Part shown: piece after piece, positions 57,401 to 64,000 of the stretch
Position numbering within the stretch: position 1 is the first letter of the stretch
Layout: every line of letters starts with the position of its first letter
NCBI GenBank assembly: GCA_030248195.1
Contig: JASAND010027674.1
Span: 1-64,000 of the forward strand
DNA: 64,000 nt
Origin: Trissonchulus latispiculum
Lineage: Eukaryota; Nematoda; Enoplea; Enoplida; Ironidae
Direction: 5' to 3'
Program-made: the position numbers and the translations under genes
The notes under the pieces: model-generated
What the model was told of the DNA's origin: nothing
The model's input: only the letters and a program-made list of their open reading frames with translations
The model's database searches: none

Positions 57401-60400
57401 CACTATATGTATGTTAGAACTATTTCTGGAAAATTTGGGTACCGTACCTTGCGCTTAGCGAGCAGGGCGAGACGAAGTTTGTGTACGTGTCATGTCGAGC
57501 TTTGGACCGACAACACCAACTGCTGATGGCTCCACAGGACGCTACACTGCATGGAATTCTTTCAAACTTTAAACTATTTTACACTAAACCTAATACTATT
57601 GTGTGGCAAAAGACTAGCTAGCTTTTCCAACATTGAACTTTTAGTGAAATTCGTAGCCCCCCCTTAATCACTGTTTGCATTGCGTTATGAAACTGCTTGT
57701 TTTCTATCGCACATATTACCATGCACGTGGTGAGTGGCCACGCCACAGTACTATAAAACGGCCAAAACGTTGAGTAATCAAGTAATCGTGGACTAAGAAG
57801 CGGTCGCCACGTTTGTTAATATTTTGAAAAGCTTTAGATGCAGTCCTAATCTCAGTTTTAGATAGTTAATGTAACCTATCAGAAATTTTGCCAAGATATC
57901 TTGTAGTAAAAATACATCTACAAAATTTGAGCTGTACGCTTAGGGCGATAGAACACAGAAATGTGCAATGGGTAAACGTTTGTGAAAGTGGTCAGCCGGT
58001 ACAGCACAGAGCATGTACTTTGAACTGATAAACAGAGCGCCTGTCAGAACCCCAGCTTTTACATTGATATCCATTTTATACTCATCAATCTTAAACGAAC
58101 CAAACAAAGCAACCGGTCTTGTCAAGCTTACTTCTTGATATGCGTAATTGCTAAATATAACATCCATGAGCGGTTTCAAGTTGGACCATGAACCGTTTTC
58201 CAAAACTTTGCTCTGAAAAACAAAATATAACAAGGTTAACAAAAAATCACAAAAATTTAAAAAATATCACCACACTCTGACTCAATCAAAGTCGCAGAGA
58301 CCCAATTTTTTGCATGGTGATAGCCACACATCTCGAAATTACAGCCTGTGAGCTTGAGCCCCTAGGCCCTCTCCAGGGGCAAACCTTTAAGTGAGGGTAC
58401 CCAAAAGTGACCTCAAAACGTTCATGACTGAAGTTCAAATTTTGGCTGCTATTAGTAAGAAAACCGTAAGCAATCCATATTGTGCGTATGACATGCCCTG
58501 AATGTGCGCTATCGACACACGGTAGAGGTACCCAGTCGGACCTCTGAGCCTTTCTTTTCTTTTTTTGAGCTTTTCTGGGACGGGTGATTTTTGTTAAAAT
58601 TTCAACAAATAACAAATCATCTTCATATTTTGTTATAGAAGTAGGAACAGCATCTAGAGCAAAACTAACGCCAAATTCGAGCTCAGCGACTTCGAAAACC
58701 TTTATATAAACCAGTTGTCTTTGAGGTTGCCTGGCACTTCTGGGAGTCAAACCTAGTAACCGGCCGGGCCTTAACTGTCAGACTGTAAACGTGATTCCGG
58801 GGCCAGTTCATAAAGAACCTTCTCGAGTTCTCGAGTTCTCAAGTTCTCGAGTAGTCTGTTTTCAGTGACAGCAGCCTCTTCTGTATTAAAAATTATATGT
58901 AAATGTATCTACGGACAATTTTATGGTGATTTATTTAGTCAACTATGCAAATTATTGAAACAGGAAGAAAATATTAATAGATTTAGATTTTCAGAAATTT
59001 CTCGAGTAGGTCTCAAGTTGGCAAGAATTTCTCTGGTCGAAATCGACCAGAGGACTTGACTCGAGAACTTGAGAACTTTTTCAGAGTGACTTGCAATGCG
59101 ACTTGCGGATCTCGAAATCTTCCAGCGCAGTTTAGCTACTAGACTCGAGAACTCGAGAACATTTTTATGAAACTGGCCCCAGAAGTCAGCATAAGCCTAT
59201 AGTTACTGCCCAGTTGGTACTTGGAGGGGAGGGTCCGGTTGGGTTCAGCAGAGGTCACGTGACCGTGGGTCATACGCAACCAACACACGAAGTCCTACGT
59301 TTCTTTGCCACTGATTTTTTGTTAACGGGTGATTTTTTGTTAAACCATTAACAAAAAATCGCCAACCTTCGTCAACTGCAACTTACTGGTAGGTCGTAGA
59401 GCAACGTAACTGGGGTGGTTAGCTAAAGCTTAGTCCAAGACCTATACATGGGTATGCAAAGTATAGATTTGATTTGCAAAAGTTCCAACCAAAAACCAAA
59501 TTTTGATTTTTTGCTAACTTTGCTATAAGCAAGAGTATATAATAGGAAGAGTGGGAAGCTTGGCCCTTCCTAATTGAAATGGCCTGCGAGATGCTCGGCA
59601 CATTAAGGCCGAAATCTCGGGGGGGGGGGGGGTACCGCTTACCGTTGTTCAGCATGTGTTTATAATGCGTTTGAACTAATTCACGATGCTTGCAAGATGA
59701 CACATCTTTTTCCAAACACTATCATTCAACGAATAGCTCAATAAAATGTCAAAAACTAACCTGTAACAATCGGCTCATTAGTTTCGCCGGATCGACGTAA
59801 CTGAGCATAGAACCAACAGTGTCTTGCAGCAACGATTGGGCACCTAAGCAAGACTAGAATCCACGATTAAACAAAACATCATCATGTAAACGCATAAGGT
59901 TAGAGCATCAAGAAAACGGTCATGTAGATACAATATCACCCACAAACACTGGCTTCTTTATAGCTCAACTAGCATTTTTTGACCTAAAGTCAAACACACT
60001 GGTGTTGCAAACAATAGTCTACAGAATACTATGAGCCAAAATTTAACTACCATCTAAATGAGATTCCAACAACAGATCCAAGAGAGGAAACCACAAATTC
60101 TAGAAAAATGAAAATCAACATACAGCACGAAGTCAAATGAACACTACATTTCACTACATTACTATATAGGGAACAAGCATTTCAATTCTTAAAAATAAAT
60201 GCAGAATAAAGCTTAAAATTCTCCTATATACTACCTACAATAGGAAAAGCTACTTTGCGATGACTTCTTTTTCTTCTTCCTAAGTGGTCGGCGGAGCGTA
60301 TCCATATGGAATGGCTTCACCTCTACGCCCAGCACTAGGCACCCTCACAAAGGCAGACCCATAAAGAGAAGTCCGAAAAAGGGCAATAGAACAGGTTCGG

Positions 60401-62666
60401 CCGCTCGGCAGCATAATAAATTAGTATTCACAGTATTTCAGGATTTGGATTTAAGCTATTTAAATTAACTATAGCGAAATTATTTTCCTAAATTTTATCG
60501 TTTGACAATTTTTCTGGGGATACGAAAAGTTAGATGAATATGTTACTCTTGCTGCGCCTTCGTTCGTCAGCGAAGGGTTCAGAATGTTGCAACTTTGCAA
60601 ATTCACATAATGATAAAGATGAAAAAGTCAACCTAAATTCAAAGAAAGAATTCAAACCTCTCGTGCAGATGAGCCTAAATTGACCGACTGTCGTTTGCAC
60701 AAATTCAACAGGTCTGCCAGTAAGGTAGTATCCGAATCAACAGGTGATTGACCTAAATTGATATGGCAAAGTAAAACAAAACTAACACTAGTATTTTCGT
60801 TTAACTGTATAAACAGCTCAGCTTTCACTACCACTATTGTGTTACTGTTGACGAAAAAGATACGAAAACAAAATCATTAATACATTAAAAATCTCACGTT
60901 TGGCTAAATCCATCAAATACTGAAAGGCATCCAAAATGTTTCCTTGTTCCTCCAGCAAATAAACCACGGCACTGTGAATACCATGATTTCGGCATTGCTA
61001 AATACAGAGACCTGATTTAAAAAAAATAGATTGAGCTTCTTTGCCAAAACTTACACGTTTTGTTTGACGAAAGGAAAGAAGTAAAAGCTGGACCGGCTCT
61101 AGCCGTCCCAGCCACATTGGATTTCCAGGATTGGCACAGGAACAGGAAGAAGTAAAATCTCAGTCATTTTCCGTGGATTGCACCAAATAAGATTAGGACT
61201 GTCTGTAGATTAGCTGAGGACTAAGTCCCATTTTTGAATGGGAAACCAGTACTTAGCCCGCAGCGAATCTCCAGTTAGTCCTAATTTTATTTGGTGCAAT
61301 CGAGGGTTAAAGTAATAGTATAATATACTACTACTACTCTATTATACTATTATAATAGTGGACTAGACCGACGATAATTCATATGTCGACATGTGGTGAA
61401 GGTGTTACTCTTACTGCACCGAATAACATATACTTCACAGAACATAGTAACAAAATAGTTAACTTAACTGGAAAAAATTGGCACCATAAAGACTAAATTA
61501 TAACATAATGTCAAAAAGCTGCCCAAATTTGTAAACACAATATACAAACCTGTAATATTTTCGGCACATGCAAGCTACGATACTCTTTGAGGAAGGGAGT
61601 CACATGGTCAGGCCTCAGCTTACATAACAGATCAATCAATTCAGTAGTCAACTGGACATTCACTTCAGTGTCAGAACAAAGATTACAGTCTGGCTGATCA
61701 AATCCACCACTGGGGCTTGTCCCATTCAGTTTACCAGCTCTATAATTATAGGATAATATTGGCATGTACGTATATACAAAACAAACTACAATATAGCCAT
61801 GTATATAAATCTCAACACTCAAATCGACTCCTGATATATAGGTGCAGGGCTAATTTTACTATCTGTAACAGTGCTAAAATCTCTTGCAATATTCCAGAAA
61901 GTTAATTTTCTACATACGTACCTACATCTAGAATCTACATACAAAGAAAGAAAAGTTTCATGCAGGAGTCATTGCCTTAACACTATGAAATTTTCGTCCA
62001 TTCTTTATGTTGGTAAACAGCTTTTAGTTTCTCATGCCAAATATATATTATAAATTTATTTATCAAGGCAGGAGTTCCAAAGAATATAACTCTCTGAGTA
62101 CGAGAGCTGACGGCACCCTGGGCTCTCTCTTTTCCGACAAGGATTTGTCTTCATGACTGCAGGGTAGGCGTTTTCTGTTAACTGATTACAATAAATTGCA
62201 ATAGAATACCTATAGTCCCAGAGTTGGAGCAAAACATCCAGTAGCAATTCAACGAGTCCACTTTGTCTCAGCTGTTGAAAGACAGAAAGCATGGATCGTT
62301 TGCTGTCAGAATTTGTTCGACCAACCTGGTCAAAATGATCTGAGATCAATTCCGCCAACTGACGACTGCCTCCAATTTGAGCCAAACTCTGCAAAAGCCA
62401 AACACGTTAAAACTCCTCCAATACATAGGTGGTGTCTGGTGTGGTACCATAAATACGTACTAAATAGATAGCATAGCATCTGTACAAAGATTTAACTGGG
62501 GTAAGGTAAATTTTAATTAAGGTAAATAAATACTTGACTTGTAGATTACAAACAAAAACGTTACCACAGCCCTGTCAGCAATACGTTTCTTCAGTGCCAA
62601 CAGTTCTGAAGGCAACAGCTCAGCCTCTTCTCCAAAACATCGACGAATAAATAAGAATACCAGTTC
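54114..62666 (-). CDS. VPS8: VPS8 orthologue, C-terminal ten exons (gene enters from right edge)
   Basis: Ten exons join in frame: 62666-62565, 62388-62210, 61739-61550, 60997-60898, 60752-60658, 60099-60051, 59843-59761, 58212-58132, 55062-54899 and 54414-54114, giving 447 aa. VPS8 is the Vps8 subunit of CORVET, the Rab5-dependent tether of early endosomes. Diagnostic parts: LIDLLCKLRPDHVTPFLKEY and VYLLEEQGNILDAFQYLM (alpha-solenoid), LNLCKRQSVNL then LWFPLLDLLLES (human: LCQRNS...REALWFPLLEAM), SNYAYQE then SELCAGLGLLRHQL, and a RING-like end with CILC, CGRAFHVACL and CPHC. The N-terminal beta-propeller lies beyond the right edge. Large introns carry inverted-repeat elements. The last exon may read to TGA at 54114 or splice again. 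Confidence 0.92.
54899..55062 (-). CDS. VPS8: VPS8 exon (start of RING-like domain)
   Basis: ILYDRTVHIIESELCAGLGL, LLRHQLAGPLRCSSIGCILC, then GRVIVFR. Contributes the first Cys pair (CILC). Acceptor GTTTAG, donor GTAGGT, leaves phase 2. Confidence 0.9.
55148..56160. mobile_element. TIR element in a VPS8 intron
   Basis: AAGGTGGTGGTTTCCTTTTG at the left and CAAAAGGATACCACTACCTT at the right. About 1 kb, no coding capacity recognised. Confidence 0.75.
56810..56960. mobile_element. F1-related single arm
   Basis: TTTTTTGTCTCCGATTTCGC, then GAATCCGAATATGAAATCCG and TTCGTTCAGTATGCGCTTA, the F1 arm order. VPS8 intron. Confidence 0.65.
58132..58212 (-). CDS. VPS8: VPS8 exon
   Basis: SKVLENGSWSNLKPLMDVIF then SNYAYQE; 27 codons, phase 0 both ends. 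Acceptor TTTTTCAG, donor GAA/GTAAGC. Confidence 0.9.
58290..58790 (-). mobile_element. Possible SINE-like repeat in a VPS8 intron
   Basis: On the minus strand GGTTTGACTCCC resembles a pol III B box; the adjoining GC-richer 450 bp form a long open frame without known domains. No A box found. Confidence 0.3.
58799..59180. mobile_element. TIR element with CTCGAGTTCTCGAG arrays
   Basis: TIR GGGGCCAGTTCATAAAGAAC / TTTTTATGAAACTGGCCCC. Both ends carry several ACTCGAGAACT and TTCTCAAGTTCTCGAG words. VPS8 intron. Confidence 0.9.
59761..59843 (-). CDS. VPS8: VPS8 exon
   Basis: GAQSLLQDTVGSMLSYVDPA then KLMSRLLQ. Acceptor TTGCTTAG, donor CAG/GTTAGT, phase 0 out. Confidence 0.88.
60051..60099 (-). CDS. 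VPS8: VPS8 micro-exon LWFPLLD
   Basis: A 49-nt exon encoding NLWFPLLDLLLESHLD, the strongly conserved LWFPLL motif. Acceptor TTTCTAG, donor GTAGTT, leaves phase 1. Too short for an ORF scan. Confidence 0.9.
60285..60415 (-). mobile_element. Possible short SINE-like insertion in a VPS8 intron
   Basis: GC-richer island ending, on the minus strand, in AGGAAGAAGAAAAAGAAG. Based only on composition and tail. Confidence 0.3.
60658..60752 (-). CDS. VPS8: VPS8 exon
   Basis: RQSPVDSDTTLLADLLNLCK then RQSVNLGSSARE, matching the LCQRN...REALW region. Acceptor AATTTAG, donor GTTTGA, phase 0 out. Confidence 0.9.
60898..60997 (-). CDS. VPS8: VPS8 exon
   Basis: QCRNHGIHSAVVYLLEEQGN then ILDAFQYLMDLAK, a typical Vps8 solenoid repeat. 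Acceptor TATTTAG, donor GTGAGA, leaves phase 1. Confidence 0.9.
61176..61301. mobile_element. 126-bp MITE in a VPS8 intron
   Basis: GATTGCACCAAATAAGATTA at the left, TAATTTTATTTGGTGCAATC at the right; GGACTAAGTCC in the middle. Confidence 0.88.
61550..61739 (-). CDS. VPS8: VPS8 exon
   Basis: RAGKLNGTSPSGGFDQPD, then VQLTTELIDLLCKLRPDHV and PFLKEYRSLHVPKILQ. Acceptor ATTATAG, donor CAG/GTTTGT, phase 0 out. Confidence 0.9.
62210..62388 (-). CDS. VPS8: VPS8 exon
   Basis: SLAQIGGSRQLAELISDHFD through VELLLDVLLQLWDY; helical. Acceptor TTTTGCAG, donor GTATTC, leaves phase 2. Confidence 0.88.
62565..62666 (-). CDS. VPS8: VPS8 exon (first in window)
   Basis: ELVFLFIRRCFGEEAELLPS then ELLALKKRIADRAV; 34 codons, phase 0 both ends. 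Acceptor TTTTTAG, donor GTAACG. Confidence 0.85.
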
Positions 62667-63570
62667 CTAAAAATAAGTTGAGCAAAAGTTGTATTTACTG
62701 GGCAAAAAAGTTATGCTTTTCATCGGAACGTTTTGGGTCAATGATGTAGTCCAGCCCTTATTTTGAAAAATATTGCGCAGCTATTTTTGCATATATTTTA
62801 ACCGGTTTTAATTTAACATTATTTATTTAAGTAGTCTCTTAACACACCACAGAATTTAAAATTTCCATATTACCATTACCATAGCGTGATCAAATGTATG
62901 GTACGTTATTTAGGAGAGAGGTGCTCAGCTATGTTAACGAAATTTTGTGTTTGAGGCTGTGCTAAAACACTGTACCGTTTAGTGTTTTTTAAATCGAATT
63001 TTGGTAAATAGTAAACATCATATACAGGGATACATACCACGCATCCTATTTTGTCTTGGTGTCGATTAGGAGCCATGGTAGTATTATAAGAACAAATGAA
63101 AGCTTCATTTGTTCATACTCCAAAATTGCTTATAAGCAGGTGCACATTCACGGCAAAATAACAAATCAACATCCAACAACCTATGTTAGTAAGTGCATGC
63201 GACCTCTGCCAGACCAGAGTTCACGATATAGGCGGCTCATCAGTGGAGCTGTATTGAACTTGGTTTTTTAGTAAATTTAAGAAAAATATATAAATAAGCA
63301 AGAAAAGGTTTCGCCGCTGGTCGCCTCAAGACGTGATGTTAACACATAAACAGAAGAGAAGGGAGATCCCAACTTAATTCAATTGAAACATATGACTTTA
63401 TATATAAAAAATTTTTAGTACCGTTTTTGGAAAAGCAATGTATTACGCATTTTTATAACTGAAAAAAAGATATACAAAATTTTCTTTAACTGAAAATGAA
63501 TATAGATTACTAATTAATTTCTGAAGGCACAAGACAATGACAATCTGTAAAATGGTAGATATAAAATCAA
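62667..63570. other. Probably VPS8 intron
   Basis: No further VPS8 exon recognised to the right of 62666. Confidence 0.4.
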
Positions 63571-63865
63571 CCTGAAACTTTTAGCTATACTGCAAATTAT
63601 ACAGGTAACCGAAACAATACAAGTATAGTTTTCTAATATAATTTACTGTTTTGATCCATTTGTTTGAATAAAAGCAAAATTGGTCACAAAAATTGTTCAA
63701 TGTAAAAAAAACTATTAAGCAAAATTAACTTTTAGCTATACTGCAGATTATACAAATAACCGAAACAAAACAAGCATAGGTTAGTTTTCCATAATGATTA
63801 CTGTAGTGTTCCAATTGTTTGAGTAAAAGCGAAAATTGGTCAGAACAAATTTTCAATATAAATAG
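63571..63865. repeat. Tandem duplication, about 150-bp period
   Basis: AACTTTTAGCTATACTGCA through TTGTTTGAATAAAAGC occurs at about 63576-63715 and again at 63727-63865, diverged. Confidence 0.85.
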
Positions 63866-64000
63866 TTACGTAGAGACACGGCAATTCAAGATTAATATAC
63901 TATTGTCACATACAGAAAACATTAATATCGTTATGCCATAAACATGTTATGTATATATACATATGCTGAGATTAAAGGGAAGCTTTATATATGTTCAATC

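Noticed and set aside
58286..58750. 154-codon frame next to a VPS8 exon
   Set aside because: Out of keeping with VPS8, with repeat-like composition; treated as possible SINE-like DNA.
1..64000. tRNA or rRNA genes
   Set aside because: No complete A box plus B box pair with a cloverleaf, and no rRNA-like segment, was seen. The B-box-like word at about 58740 stands alone.

Overview
This window is animal nuclear DNA. Three spliced protein genes can be read, all on the minus strand. The rest is introns and intergenic DNA packed with non-autonomous mobile elements. Long introns, AT-rich sequence, GT-AG splice sites with matching phases and a degenerate Penelope-like retroelement rule out a prokaryote. 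The species cannot be fixed from the sequence; an invertebrate is most likely, and a flatworm or other spiralian is only a guess.

Layout, left to right. (1) About 2.07-13.6 kb holds the first seven coding exons of a SCAPER orthologue (619 codons); the gene runs off the left edge. Its introns contain satellites, foldback elements and a tandem SINE-like pair whose tail ends 18 bp from a splice donor. (2) 13.7-19.1 kb holds inverted-repeat elements with long G and C runs, then a second copy of the composite repeat that opens the window. (3) 19.2-22.4 kb holds retroelement remains, including a broken Penelope-like element with its GIY-YIG nuclease upstream of the reverse transcriptase, the order reported for the Naiad/Chlamys branch. 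(4) 22.4-38 kb has no gene I can support; it holds foldback elements, satellites and a 15-bp minisatellite. (5) 38.06-44.80 kb is a complete dbx homeobox gene: four exons, 337 aa, an Eh1-like repressor motif and a Dbx-type homeodomain. (6) 44.8-54.1 kb is intergenic, with a three-layer nested insertion and two elements with hAT-type 8-bp target duplications. (7) 54.1-62.7 kb holds the last ten coding exons of VPS8, a CORVET subunit, ending in a RING-like domain; the 5' half lies beyond the right edge.

The three genes have unrelated roles: co-translational mRNA decay and ciliary function for SCAPER, neural patterning for dbx, and endosomal tethering for VPS8. I see no operon logic. The most unusual feature is the number of different inverted-repeat elements that each carry their own array of short, mostly self-complementary motifs near the ends. 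One long inverted repeat begins only 40 bp after the dbx stop codon and may be part of its 3' UTR.
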